Notes: generated by a model not told the origin, from the sequence alone. A stretch of 64,000 nucleotides of DNA from Lentzea sp. NBRC 105346 (GCF_030269605.1 NZ_BSTQ01000013.1:220215-284214); one strand, 5' to 3'. Shown: positions 33,786-42,294, numbered from the stretch's first letter. A program made the numbers and translations.

Positions 33786-34940
33786 ATGAGTGCGAAGGAC
33801 GAGGTCGCGGCCCTGCCCGGTGGGGCACCGCTGGCCGCGCTCGCCGACAAGGTCGACAGCGCACAACCGGACGCGGTGCGGGAAATCGCGACTCGGTGGC
33901 GCGAGGCCGCGGGCAAGTGCGGCGAGAGCGGCAACGCCGTGCAGCAGTCGGTGAACCAGCTCGACGGCGCGTGGGAGGGCGGATCCGCCGACGGTTTCGT
34001 CGCTTACATGGGCAACTTCGGCAAATGCGGCACCGCTGTCGGCGAGGCGTTGAACAACGCCGCCGGTGACATCGAAGCCGCGGCCGCCGCGCTCGAAAGC
34101 GCCAAGACTTCGATGACGCGGATCTGTGAAGACCTGCTCAGCCGAGTCCGGCAATTGCGTCAGCAGTACCACAACTTCCCGCAGGAAGATCTCAACAGCG
34201 CGATCGCGGGCATGTGCGAGGAAGCGACCGGCGACGCGCAGCCCGTCATCGACCAGGCCGAGAGCGCGCTGAGCAACGCCCAGTCCGCTTTGAAGGGCCG
34301 CGCGGGCGGCATCTCGCCGAAGTTCTCCACGATGGAGGACCCGAACACGCAGACGTTCACGCCTCAGCCGGGTAAGCCGATCGAGTGGGCGCCCACGCCT
34401 CCGCCGGACGAGTCGACCAAACCGTCCTCGGCCGACGCGCAGCCTCCACAGCAGCACGCGCCCACCGGTGGAGGAACCGGGGGCGGCGGTGGAGGCGGCA
34501 GCTCTGACGGCGGTGGTGGTGGAGGCGGCGGTGGCGGCGGCCTCGGTCCCAGTGGTGGCCCGCCGTCCGGTAGCCCGCCGCCCGGCAACGTCCAGGAGTG
34601 GATCCGCGAGGCGATCAAGATCCTGCAGGCGAACGGGATCCCGGTCACCGAGGACAACATCGACGAGATCTGGGCGATCATCGAGAAGGAGTCGAGCGGA
34701 AACCCGCACGCCATCAACCTGTGGGACTCCAACGCGACGGCGGGGCACCCGTCCAAGGGCCTGATGCAGTGCATCGACTCGACCTTCAACGCCCACAAGC
34801 TGCCCGGCCACGACGACATCTGGAACCCGGTGGACAACATCATCGCTGGTGTCCGATACACGTTCTCGCGGTACGGCGGCTTCGAGGGGCACCCCGGTCT
34901 GAAGTCGATGGCGCACGGTGGCGGGTACCAGGGGTATTGA
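33786..34940 (+). CDS. type VII secreted WXG domain fused to a lytic transglycosylase
   Basis: 384-residue modular protein. The WXG100-type helical domain (1-175) has the turn AWEGG at 62-66. A Pro/Thr stretch and a run of about 30 Gly-rich residues (228-262) form a flexible linker. The C-terminal SLT-type domain (about 268-384) carries the catalytic Glu in EKESSGNP (Glu 302) and GLMQ at 325-328. The domain cleaves peptidoglycan glycan strands. A helical export signal joined to a wall hydrolase suggests delivery through the ESX channel without a Sec signal. ATG start; last gene before the terminator. Confidence 0.85.
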   Translation: MSAKDEVAALPGGAPLAALADKVDSAQPDAVREIATRWREAAGKCGESGNAVQQSVNQLDGAWEGGSADGFVAYMGNFGKCGTAVGEALNNAAGDIEAAAAALESAKTSMTRICEDLLSRVRQLRQQYHNFPQEDLNSAIAGMCEEATGDAQPVIDQAESALSNAQSALKGRAGGISPKFSTMEDPNTQTFTPQPGKPIEWAPTPPPDESTKPSSADAQPPQQHAPTGGGTGGGGGGGSSDGGGGGGGGGGGLGPSGGPPSGSPPPGNVQEWIREAIKILQANGIPVTEDNIDEIWAIIEKESSGNPHAINLWDSNATAGHPSKGLMQCIDSTFNAHKLPGHDDIWNPVDNIIAGVRYTFSRYGGFEGHPGLKSMAHGGGYQGY

Positions 34941-34949
34941 TGTCGCGAA

Positions 34950-34988
34950 CGGGCCGTTGACCGCGATCGTGCGGAACGAAACGGCCCG
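34950..34988 (+). terminator. probable terminator after the type VII operon
   Basis: A 9-bp stem (CGGGCCGTT / AACGGCCCG) with a nested shorter pairing CCGC/GCGG inside the 21-base loop, starting 10 bp after the transglycosylase stop. No T-tract. Confidence 0.55.
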
Positions 34989-35579
34989 CTCAATCGTTGC
35001 GCAACAAGGAAGCGCGCGGGGGCAGCGGGATCAGCCCAGGTCGCGGTGGGTGTGGGCCTGGGTGCGGATTGGGATGGGCCGGCCGGCAGTCGCTTGGGAT
35101 AGGTGACGCGGGGTCGGCAGCACGGGGCACGTGGGTGGGGCCTGGGCACGGCCGGTACCCGCGGGCCTGGCACGCCGGGCACAGCCCCCAGGCACGCGGG
35201 GCACGGCTGCTCGGTGCGGGTGGCAGGCGTGCCGGGTACGGGCCGGCATGGCACGGCCGGGCACAACGGGCCGGGCATAGGTGGCACGCATGCGAGGCAT
35301 GGGCGGCATGGCACGGCCGGGCATGACGGGCGGGGCACCGCGGGCCGGCTGCGGGTGGGGCCGGCTGCGGTGGGTCGGCTGGGGTGGGCACGCTGGGTAC
35401 AGCCGGCCGGGCACGCCGGGCTCCGCGGGGCCGGGTGCGGCGAAGGGCGGTGGGTGCCGTGGGCCCGGTGCGGTGGGGCACAGTCGGCCGGGTGCGGCGA
35501 GGTGCGGCCTGCCGGGTGCGGCGTGACGTGTGCCGTCGGCACGGGGCGCGGGGCGGCCGCGGGTGGTTAACCTGACGGC
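34989..35579. repeat. GC-rich low-complexity intergenic region
   Basis: About 590 bp with no supported gene. The plus strand is strongly G-rich and built of imperfect units such as GGCACGGCCGGGCA and GCATGGCACGGCCGGGCA (near 35249-35325) and later CGGGTGCGG units. Frames on both strands stay open here only because composition removes stop codons; their products are Gly/Arg/His- or Pro-rich and unlike proteins. Confidence 0.7.
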
Positions 35580-36710
35580 ATGCTGAGTGTGGCTGCCAGG
35601 GCGAACGTTCCGCCGTTCCACGTCATGGAGGTGCTGTCCGCCGCCGCGAAGCGGCAGCGCGTGCGTGGGGACGTGGTGTCGCTTGCCGCCGGGCAGCCGT
35701 CGAGTCCGGCACCGCGGCCCGTGCGGGAGGCGGCGGAGCGGGCGTTGCGCGAGCACGCGCTGGGGTACACCGAGCAGCTGGGGATTCTGGAGCTGCGCGA
35801 GGCGATCGCGGGGCATTACGGGCGGCAGTACGGCCTCGACATCACGCCGGACGACGTGGTGGTGACGACGGGGTCGTCGGGGGCGTTTCTGCTGGCGTTC
35901 CTGAGCGCGTTCGACGCGGGGGACAAGGTCGCGCTCGCGCGGCCCGGATACCCGGCCTACCGGAACATCCTGAAGGCGTTGGGGTGTGAGGTCGTCGAGC
36001 TGCCGTGCGGGCCGGACACGCGGTTCCAGCCGACGGTCGAGATGCTCGATCCGAGCCTCAAGGGCGTGATCGTCGCCAGCCCCGCGAACCCGACCGGCAC
36101 GGTCGTCGACCCGCGGCCGATCGCGGAGTGGTGCGCTGAGAACGGGGTGCGGTTCGTCAGCGACGAGATCTACCACGGCATCAGCTACGGCGAGCCGCTG
36201 CACTGTGCGTGGGAGACGTCGAACCAGGCCATCGTGGTGAACTCGTTCTCGAAGGCGTTCGCGATGACCGGGTGGCGGCTCGGCTGGATGTTGCTGCCGC
36301 AGGGGTTGCGGCGCGCGGTGGACTGCCTCACCGGCAACTTCACGCTGTGCCCGCCTGCGCTCGCGCAGTACGCCGCGGTGCAGGCGTTCACGGACGAGTC
36401 GTACGCCGAGGTCGGGCAGCATGTGGTGCGGTACAAGAAGAATCGCGACCTGCTGCTCGCTGGGCTCAAAGACCTCGGCATCGACAAGCTCGCGCCCGCG
36501 GACGGCGCGTTCTACGCGTACGCCGACGTGCGGCACCTGACGGACGACTCGATGGCCTTCTGCACCAAGCTGCTCGACGACACGGGGTTGGCGATCGTGC
36601 CCGGCATCGACTTCGATCCCGTTGACGGCAACCACTTCATCCGCATGTCGTTCGCCGGGTCCACAGAGGACATCGAGGAAGCCCTACGCCGACTCAAGGC
36701 GTGGCTCTAG
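35580..36710 (+). CDS. class I/II PLP-dependent aminotransferase
   Basis: 376-residue fold-type I aminotransferase. AGQPSSPAPRPVREA and YTEQLGILELREAIAGHY form the N-terminal part. VVTTGSSGAFLLAFL binds the cofactor phosphate, PANPTGTVV the substrate, SDEIYHGISYG the pyridine ring, and the Schiff-base Lys is in NSFSKAFAMTGWRLGW. Similar proteins are annotated as aspartate/aromatic aminotransferases; specificity cannot be read here. The ATG follows a G-poor stretch after the low-complexity region. The stop overlaps the convergent YwqG gene by 4 bases. Confidence 0.92.
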   Translation: MLSVAARANVPPFHVMEVLSAAAKRQRVRGDVVSLAAGQPSSPAPRPVREAAERALREHALGYTEQLGILELREAIAGHYGRQYGLDITPDDVVVTTGSSGAFLLAFLSAFDAGDKVALARPGYPAYRNILKALGCEVVELPCGPDTRFQPTVEMLDPSLKGVIVASPANPTGTVVDPRPIAEWCAENGVRFVSDEIYHGISYGEPLHCAWETSNQAIVVNSFSKAFAMTGWRLGWMLLPQGLRRAVDCLTGNFTLCPPALAQYAAVQAFTDESYAEVGQHVVRYKKNRDLLLAGLKDLGIDKLAPADGAFYAYADVRHLTDDSMAFCTKLLDDTGLAIVPGIDFDPVDGNHFIRMSFAGSTEDIEEALRRLKAWL

Positions 36711-37243
36711 CAGCACTGCCAGAGGAACCTCCCTTCACCGGAGGGCGACACGAACGCGTACCCGATGCCCGCGTCACCGAAGTTGATCTCGAACGGCAGG
36801 TCGCAGCTGTCCAGCTGTGCTATGAACTCGCTTGCGCCGTAAGGAACTTCGGGATTCTGCAACCACGAAGGCGACCCGCCGACCCGGCTGCCGATATCGC
36901 TCTCGGATTCCCCCTCGGCGACCGTGTAGTCGCGTGCGGAATGGGTTGGACCGGTCGCAACCGAGGAGAACCGCAAGAACGAAGGCAACGGGCCGGGCTG
37001 GCAGAAGAACGCGTTCTCCCCACCCTCGGGCTCGTACGTGCCGTCCACGAACTCGTCCGACGACGTCATGAACAAGTACGCGACCCGACCGGGTAGCTCG
37101 AACTGCCCCACGAAACTCATCGGCTCACCGGTCGACGCGGAGAGCGGCCACGTGGGCGCGGAGAGCCAGACGGGCTGGCCGCCGACCTTGGTGGTCGGGG
37201 AGGTGACGGGGGCTGACGGAGTGAAAACGACTCGAGAAACCAT
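36707..37243 (-). CDS. YwqG/DUF1963-like protein
   Basis: 178-residue soluble protein. The stretch TKVGGQPVWLSAPTWPLS followed by PMSFVGQFELP is the YwqG-family pattern, and the LQNPEVPYGASEFIAQLDSCD segment with the final beta strands fits its C-terminal part. The function is unknown; other members accompany polymorphic toxin systems. The ATG at 37241-37243 is used; the upstream frame has no family match. An independent gene convergent with the aminotransferase. Confidence 0.75.
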   Translation of the reverse strand: MVSRVVFTPSAPVTSPTTKVGGQPVWLSAPTWPLSASTGEPMSFVGQFELPGRVAYLFMTSSDEFVDGTYEPEGGENAFFCQPGPLPSFLRFSSVATGPTHSARDYTVAEGESESDIGSRVGGSPSWLQNPEVPYGASEFIAQLDSCDLPFEINFGDAGIGYAFVSPSGEGRFLWQCC

Positions 37244-37294
37244 GGCACTGTTGTACCGAGAGGGTCTGACAATTTTGGACGAGGGGCGAACGCC

Positions 37295-37444
37295 ATGTGG
37301 GCGATCATCGGCTGGCTGGTTGCGATCTGGCTCGTGCTCACGGTCGTGGGCGCCGTGGTGAAGGGCCTGTTCTGGCTCGCGATCATCGGTGGCGTCCTCG
37401 TCGCGGGCACGGCGGCGTACGGGGCGATCAAGAGCCGGAAGTAG
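37295..37444 (+). CDS. 49-residue hydrophobic membrane protein
   Basis: Two hydrophobic segments (IIGWLVAIWLVLTVVGAVV and LFWLAIIGGVLVAGTAAYGA) linked by KG, with a basic end IKSRK. This fits a two-helix hairpin. Such proteins are widespread in actinomycetes and of unknown function. Start ATG at 37295, preceded by GAGGGGCGA. Composition strongly supports coding. Confidence 0.65.
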   Translation: MWAIIGWLVAIWLVLTVVGAVVKGLFWLAIIGGVLVAGTAAYGAIKSRK

Positions 37445-37479
37445 TGGCATAACGCGCGGAACGCGCTCACCATGTAGCG

Positions 37480-38241
37480 GTGCTGCAGTCCGACGAGGCG
37501 AGACTCGCCAGATGGGAAGCCAGGGCCGACTGGCCGATGACGGTGCTGGCCGTCGTCTTCCTGATCGCCTACGCGTGGCAGGTGCTCGACGACAAGTCCA
37601 CGAGGAACCTGCACGCCGTGCTCGAGTTCGTGCTGTGGGCCGTGTGGGCGGTGTTCGCCGTCGACTACATCACCCGCTTCAAGCTCGCCACGAACAAGAA
37701 GCGATTCGTCATCCAGCACGTGTTCGACCTGCTGGCCGTTCTGCTGCCCATGGTCCGCCAGCTGCGCGTCCTGCGGCTGGTCACCGTGCTCAAGGTCCTC
37801 AACAAACAGTTCCAGGGCAAGATTCGCCAGCGGGTCAGCGTCTACGTCGCCGGCGTCACGTTCCTGGTCTCTCTTTGCGCCAGCCTCGCCGTGCTCGACG
37901 CCGAACGCCATGCGGAGAACGCGAGCATCACGACGTTCCCCGACGCCCTCTGGTGGACGATCACCACCATGTCCACGGTCGGCTACGGCGACCGATACCC
38001 CGTCACCACCGAGGGCAGGCTGGTCGCCGCACTCCTCATGGTCGGCGGCATCGCGCTTCTCGGTGTCATCACCGGCACCATCGCCAGCTGGCTGGTCGAG
38101 AAGCTGAAGGGCGTCGAGGAGGCGGAGCAAGAGCTCTCGGCCGAGCTCCGGAAGCTACGCGCCGAGGTCGCGGAACTCCGCGCCGAGCTCAAGACCGCTG
38201 CGCCACAGCCGGGCGTCCAGGCCGAACGCCCGAGCGCCTGA
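37480..38241 (+). CDS. voltage-gated-like potassium channel
   Basis: 253-residue ion channel. The selectivity filter TVGYGDRYP is at about 167-175 after the pore helix ALWWTITTMS. Preceding helices S1-S5 include an S4-like stretch with regular Arg (MVRQLRVLRLVTVLKVL), suggesting voltage sensing. The C-terminus is a coiled coil (EEAEQELSAELRKLRAEVAELRAEL) that would tetramerise. GTG start. The last 87 bases overlap the convergent HAD gene, whose C-terminus lies opposite the coiled-coil end. Confidence 0.9.
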   Translation: MLQSDEARLARWEARADWPMTVLAVVFLIAYAWQVLDDKSTRNLHAVLEFVLWAVWAVFAVDYITRFKLATNKKRFVIQHVFDLLAVLLPMVRQLRVLRLVTVLKVLNKQFQGKIRQRVSVYVAGVTFLVSLCASLAVLDAERHAENASITTFPDALWWTITTMSTVGYGDRYPVTTEGRLVAALLMVGGIALLGVITGTIASWLVEKLKGVEEAEQELSAELRKLRAEVAELRAELKTAAPQPGVQAERPSA

Positions 38242-38739
38242 CACGTTCGTCTCCCGATCGTCGTAGAACACCAGGTCGGACGTGCCGATCACGGACACCA
38301 GGTGCTCCCACATGAGCGAATCCGGCTTGGCGAACCCGAGGTCGCCGGAGAACACCAGGTGCCGGAAGTGCTTGGTCCACGGCTGCCGCGACGCCACCCG
38401 TGCGAACGACGAAGGCGCGTTCGAAAGCAACGCCAGCGGCACGCCCGCACCATCCAGATCGGCGAGCAGCGACACCACGGACGGCGACACCTGCAGCCAC
38501 CCGTCGATGTCCACGGACGTCAACTCCGACGCGAGCGAAGCGGAAACCGAAACCCCCAGCCGTGAGCCGATCTCCTGCCAGTAGTCCACATCGGACTGTC
38601 CGCGGTCGTACGGGTCCCGCGCGGGCCAGTAGGCAGACTCGAACTCCGGCAGAGAAACCCCGTACATCGACGCCAGCTGAGGCAACGCCGTGGTGTAACG
38701 GCTGATCACCTCGCCGTAGTCGAACACGATCCAGCGCAC
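38155..38739 (-). CDS. HAD-superfamily hydrolase
   Basis: 194-residue HAD phosphatase-like protein. Motif I is VFDYGEVISR with one Asp and Gly in place of the second Asp, as in the YihX-type subgroup. Motif II is LLSNAPSSF, motif III Lys in FAKPDSLMWEHL, and motif IV FYDDRETNVSGAR. The substrate is unknown and could be a small sugar phosphate. Its start lies one base after the stop of the threonine aldolase gene, so it is in an operon with it. Its 3' end runs 87 bases antisense into the potassium channel gene. Confidence 0.85.
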   Translation of the reverse strand: MRWIVFDYGEVISRYTTALPQLASMYGVSLPEFESAYWPARDPYDRGQSDVDYWQEIGSRLGVSVSASLASELTSVDIDGWLQVSPSVVSLLADLDGAGVPLALLSNAPSSFARVASRQPWTKHFRHLVFSGDLGFAKPDSLMWEHLVSVIGTSDLVFYDDRETNVSGARAFGLDARLWRSGLELGAEFRDLGA

Positions 38740-38740
38740 G

Positions 38741-39742
38741 TCAGCTGACCTCCCCGATCCGACGAAGCACTTCCTTCACATCGGACGCGTCCACGTCCCG
38801 ATGCGTCACGAACCGCACCTTCCCCGCCATCGGCGACGCCAGCACCCCCAGGTGCTCCAGGCCGTGCAGCGTCACCGCCAGATCGGGTACCGACGCCAGC
38901 ACGATGTTCGTCGCCGGTTCGGCCACGTCCCACCCCAGCGACCGCAGGCCCTCGGCCAGCGCCCGAGCATGATCATGGTCCAGAGCCAACGAAGGGATCC
39001 GGTCCAGCGCGACCAGGCCCGCGGCCGCGAGCACGCCACCCTGGCGCACCCCGCCACCGAGCATCTTGCGCACCCGCCGCGCCTCGGTCACGAACGACGA
39101 CGACCCCGCCACGACGGACCCGACCGGTGCGCCCAGGCCCTTCGACAAACACACCTGCACGGTGTCGCAGCCCACGGTCAGCGCCGCCGGCGGCACGTCC
39201 AGTGCCACCGAGGCGTTCCACAGCCGGGCCCCGTCCAGATGCACCCGAAGACCGACATCGGCAGCGGCGGCCACCAGCGATGCGTGCTCATCCGGCGGCG
39301 TGACGGTGCCACCCGAGGCGTTGTGCGTGTTCTCCAGGCACAACAACGTCGTCCGCAGCCCGTAATAAGGCGTCTCACCACCGGCCGACGAACGGATGGA
39401 AGCGGGCGTCAAGTCCAGAGCGTGAGGCATCCCGCCCGCGATCCACGCGGCGGTGCCGAGCTCGGCGTCCAGCACGTGCGCACCGGGCGAGGCGAGGAAG
39501 CGGTCGCCGCGCGAGAGGTGCAGCGTCAACGCGATGAGGTTGCCCATCGAGCCGGACGGCACCCACAGCGCCGCCTCGACACCCAACAGGGCCGCGACCC
39601 GCTCTTCCAGGGCCAACATGGTCGGGTCGTGCCCGAGGACGTCGTCCGCGACCTCCGCGGCGGCCATGGCCCGCCGCATCTCCTCGTCCGGTTCGGTGAC
39701 GGTGTCGGACCGCAGGTCGATGGGGAACACAGCTTCGATCAC
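38741..39742 (-). CDS. ltaE: low-specificity L-threonine aldolase family protein
   Basis: 333-residue PLP enzyme that cleaves threonine or allo-threonine to glycine and acetaldehyde. IDLRSDTVTEPDEEMRRAM is the family start, ADDVLGHDPTMLALE and LWVPSGSMGNLIAL follow, VHLDGARLWNAS holds the cofactor Asp, and the PLP Lys is in VCLSKGLGAPVGS. RKMLGGGVRQGGVLAAAG completes the active site. GTG at 39742 is the annotated start; a second GTG 12 bases inside is possible. Relatives also split beta-hydroxy amino acids, so specificity is not fixed. Confidence 0.9.
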   Translation of the reverse strand: MIEAVFPIDLRSDTVTEPDEEMRRAMAAAEVADDVLGHDPTMLALEERVAALLGVEAALWVPSGSMGNLIALTLHLSRGDRFLASPGAHVLDAELGTAAWIAGGMPHALDLTPASIRSSAGGETPYYGLRTTLLCLENTHNASGGTVTPPDEHASLVAAAADVGLRVHLDGARLWNASVALDVPPAALTVGCDTVQVCLSKGLGAPVGSVVAGSSSFVTEARRVRKMLGGGVRQGGVLAAAGLVALDRIPSLALDHDHARALAEGLRSLGWDVAEPATNIVLASVPDLAVTLHGLEHLGVLASPMAGKVRFVTHRDVDASDVKEVLRRIGEVS

Positions 39743-39794
39743 ATCACACTCGCCTCACGACCGATGGGGTGATGTAGCTCTCTCTGATGGTTCA

Positions 39795-39823
39795 TGCAAC
39801 CGTTGGTGGCCGATGCACCGTCC
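39795..39823 (+). promoter_or_regulatory. putative auto-regulated promoter of the first SigE-type gene
   Basis: TGCAACC (39795-39801), 17 bases, then CGTCC (39819-39823), 36 nt before the GTG. The second sigma gene has TGCAACC and CGTTT at 16 bases. This resembles an ECF-type -35/-10 pair. Confidence 0.45.
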
Positions 39824-39858
39824 GGTAAGTGCAAGCACGAGGAGCGGAGAGAGTCCGC

Positions 39859-40377
39859 GTGGATCAGCGCGACGAGCAGGAGTTCGCGGAGTACTTCGTG
39901 GCTCGCCGGGAGGCCGTGCGCCGAACGGCATACCTGCTGTGTGGTGACTGGCACCGGGCGGACGACTTCGCGCAGACCGCGTTCGTCGCGGTGCACCGGA
40001 AGTGGCGCAAGATCCGGGACAAACAGGCCCTGGACGCCTACGTCCGCAGGACGCTGGTGCGCGCGGTGATCGACGAGTCCCGGCGTCCCTGGCGGCGGGA
40101 GCGTTTCGTGGACGAGATCCCCGAGACGCCCTCCTCCGACGGTGAGGTCGGCGACGCGGTGGCGACGCGCGACACGCTCATGAAGGGCTTGCGGCGGGTA
40201 CCTCCCCGGCAACGGGCGGTGCTCGTGCTGAGGTTCCTCGAGGGCCTCGACGTCGCCACGGCGGCGGAGGTGCTCGGGTGCTCGGAAGGAACTGTGAAAA
40301 GTCAGACCGCACGAGGACTGGAAGCGCTGAGGGAAGCTTTGGGTGACGCCATCGACGATCTGCGGCCGGCGTCATGA
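39859..40377 (+). CDS. SigE-family sigma factor, module A
   Basis: 172-residue sigma factor with region 2 (FVARREAVRRTAYLLCGDWH, then DFAQTAFVAVHRKWRKI) and region 4 (VPPRQRAVLVLRFLEGL and the HTH VLGCSEGTVKSQTARGLEALR). CGDWHRADD is typical of the actinobacterial SigE/TIGR02983 subgroup. The GTG follows GGAGCGGAGAG. The next gene, 17 bp downstream, encodes a single-pass protein that probably acts as its anti-sigma or sensor. About half of its residues match module B by eye. Confidence 0.93.
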   Translation: MDQRDEQEFAEYFVARREAVRRTAYLLCGDWHRADDFAQTAFVAVHRKWRKIRDKQALDAYVRRTLVRAVIDESRRPWRRERFVDEIPETPSSDGEVGDAVATRDTLMKGLRRVPPRQRAVLVLRFLEGLDVATAAEVLGCSEGTVKSQTARGLEALREALGDAIDDLRPAS

Positions 40378-40394
40378 GCGAGAGGTGTAGCTAG

Positions 40395-41087
40395 GTGGAC
40401 GAGCACAAGCTCGCGGAGCTGTTCCGCGACGCGGTGCGCGACGCGCCACCGGCGTCCTTCGACGAAGGGGACGTCCGGTCGGCGTCCCGTCGCCTCACCA
40501 CGCGCCGCCGCACCCAGTTCGCGGTCGGGACCACGATGGTCGTCGTTCTCGGACTCGGCGGGACGGTTCTCGCCACGTCATTGATTCCGAAGGGCGACTC
40601 CGCTAATACAAGTGCTGCACAGGGTGAGGCCACCGCCATGAAGGCGCCGGCCGACCCTCGTGACGGCTCATTCGGCATGCAGAGTGTTCCCAGTGGCGGG
40701 TCTACGCAGGGGGATTCGTCACCTGGGACCGTCGGCCCTGAAACAGAGGCCGACACCAAGTCCGCACCGCAGGGGTGCGGCGCAGTGGACCGGAAGCTCG
40801 CCGACGCCCTCGCCGCCGAGCTTTCGGTTCCCACTGGCCAGGAGGCCGTTCCGGTCGACATCGGCTGCCCGGAGGGCTCGCGGGCGGCGACGTTCGTGGT
40901 GGAGGGTCAGCGGGTCTCCGCGATCGTGACCCCGCCCGGTGCCGCCATGCAGTTCCTGGCGAACACGAAGTTCACGCAGGTGCAGACGGCGAGCAAGCAG
41001 ACGCTGCACGTCTTCGTCGAACCGGCGGACGGTCCGGCGGCCGATCGGGTGCAGCAGATCGCCTCCGATCTGCAGGGGCAGTTCTGA
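40395..41087 (+). CDS. single-pass membrane protein, probable anti-sigma partner (module A)
   Basis: 230-residue protein. The cytoplasmic N-terminus (about 1-42) is DEHKLAELFRDAVRDAPPASF; one helix TTMVVVLGLGGTVLATSLI follows at about 45-63. Outside are a Ser/Gly/Pro linker and a compact domain with two Cys (QGCGAVDRK and DIGCPEGS). The layout matches that of the module B partner, although the zinc-binding HxxxCxxC of classical anti-sigma factors is absent. The function is inferred from position behind the sigma gene. GTG start. Confidence 0.65.
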   Translation: MDEHKLAELFRDAVRDAPPASFDEGDVRSASRRLTTRRRTQFAVGTTMVVVLGLGGTVLATSLIPKGDSANTSAAQGEATAMKAPADPRDGSFGMQSVPSGGSTQGDSSPGTVGPETEADTKSAPQGCGAVDRKLADALAAELSVPTGQEAVPVDIGCPEGSRAATFVVEGQRVSAIVTPPGAAMQFLANTKFTQVQTASKQTLHVFVEPADGPAADRVQQIASDLQGQF

Positions 41088-41118
41088 CGCCCGGCCGGGG
41101 CACTACTCTGGCTCGACC

Positions 41119-41700
41119 ATGACCGCAGCCACTCCGAAGGGCGAGCGCCGCAGGCAGGCGCTCGTCGAGGCCGCCGCGGAGCTGCTCGCCGACGGCGGGT
41201 TCGACGCGGTCCGGCACCGCGCCGTCGCCGAACGCGCCGGGTTGCCGCTGGCCTCCACCACCTACTACTTCGACTCGCTCGACGACCTGATCGTCGCCGC
41301 CACGGAGTTCCACGCACGTCAGGAACTGGCGTGGGGCGTGCAGCGGCTCACCGAGGTCGCCGACCGCCTGAACGACGACGAGGTGCTCGCCGGCCTGATC
41401 CTCGACCTGCTGCTCGGCCGCAGCACCGACGCCGAGGCCGTGGTGCTGCGTTATGAGCGGCTCGTCGCGACCGGTCGTCGTCCCTACCTGCGTCCGCTCA
41501 TGCGCACGCTGGGTGGTGAGCTCCGCGAGCTGATCAACGAGATCTTCACGCGGTCCGGTCGCAGCCTCGCCGAGGAACGGATCGAGGAGCTGATCGCGCT
41601 GGTCGACGGCGCGGTGGTGAACGCGTTGATCGAGGTCGACTCGGACCCGCGCGGCGTGGCCGACCGGATGTTGCGCACCGCACTGTCCCGTAAGGACTGA
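41119..41700 (+). CDS. TetR-family transcriptional regulator
   Basis: 193-residue repressor. The DNA-binding part GERRRQALVEAAAELLADGGFDAVRHRAVAERAGLPLASTTYYF is cut here at FDSLDDLIVAA; its HTH lies at about 30-50. The all-helical C-terminal ligand domain resembles the TetR_C_6-like group. It stands between the two sigma modules in the same orientation. A TACTCT box nine bases before the ATG suggests a near-leaderless transcript. The ligand is unknown, and it cannot be linked to the palindrome at 5.9 kb from this sequence. Confidence 0.88.
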   Translation: MTAATPKGERRRQALVEAAAELLADGGFDAVRHRAVAERAGLPLASTTYYFDSLDDLIVAATEFHARQELAWGVQRLTEVADRLNDDEVLAGLILDLLLGRSTDAEAVVLRYERLVATGRRPYLRPLMRTLGGELRELINEIFTRSGRSLAEERIEELIALVDGAVVNALIEVDSDPRGVADRMLRTALSRKD

Positions 41701-41728
41701 TGCAACCCCACGTCCCTCCGGTGCGTTT
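41701..41728 (+). promoter_or_regulatory. putative auto-regulated promoter of the second SigE-type gene
   Basis: TGCAACC (41701-41707), 16 bases, then CGTTT (41724-41728), 29 nt before the ATG. It begins directly after the TetR stop codon. The same TGCAACC box precedes module A. Confidence 0.45.
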
Positions 41729-41757
41729 CCCCCTGTGGAAGCGTGGAAGGGGCATGC

Positions 41758-42294
41758 ATGCGCAAGGCGGACGAGCAGGGCTTTCGTGAGTTCGCGACGT
41801 CCCATGCGGCCGCGCTCCGGCGTACGGCTTACCTCTTCTGTGGCGACTGGCACACCGCCGAGGACCTGATGCAGGCCAGCCTGATGAAGATGTACCTGGC
41901 CTGGCGACGGGTGCACGGCATGGACAACGTGAACGCGTACGCCCGCAAGGTGCTGCTGCGGACCTGGCTGGACGAGAAGCGCAGGCCGTGGCGCCGCGCC
42001 GAGCAGCATGACGGAGAGCTGCCCGACCACGCCGACGCGACGGCCGATCCGGACCTCACCAGCAGCCGCCTGTGGGCGCGTGAGCTGGTACACACAGCGT
42101 TGCTGCAGGTACCTCCCAGACAACGTGCCGTGCTCGTGCTGAGGTACTTCGAGGACCTGTCGGTCGCCGAGGTCGCCGTCGCCATGGGCTGCAGCGAGGG
42201 CACGGTCAAGAGCCAGACGGCACGCGGGCTCGCCGCGCTGCGCGCCGCCGTCGAGAAGCTGGACAGCAGCACCGCGGGGAGGGTCGCGTCATGA
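41758..42294 (+). CDS. SigE-family sigma factor, module B
   Basis: 178-residue paralogue of module A: LRRTAYLFCGDWHTAEDLMQ in region 2 and VPPRQRAVLVLRYFEDLSVA, then GCSEGTVKSQTARGLAALRAA in region 4. The ATG at 41758-41760 follows GGAAGGGG; an upstream in-frame GTG would add five residues. The stop overlaps the partner gene (ATGA). The two modules probably arose by duplication. Confidence 0.93.
   Translation: MRKADEQGFREFATSHAAALRRTAYLFCGDWHTAEDLMQASLMKMYLAWRRVHGMDNVNAYARKVLLRTWLDEKRRPWRRAEQHDGELPDHADATADPDLTSSRLWARELVHTALLQVPPRQRAVLVLRYFEDLSVAEVAVAMGCSEGTVKSQTARGLAALRAAVEKLDSSTAGRVAS

Noticed and set aside
34364..35542. 392-residue Pro/Ala/His-rich minus-strand frame
   Set aside because: It crosses the transglycosylase gene antisense and the repeat region; composition follows the DNA repeat and not a protein.
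35103..35570. Gly/His/Arg-rich 155-residue frame in the low-complexity region
   Set aside because: The apparent collagen-like product arises from repeat units and absence of stops; no RBS and no conserved end.
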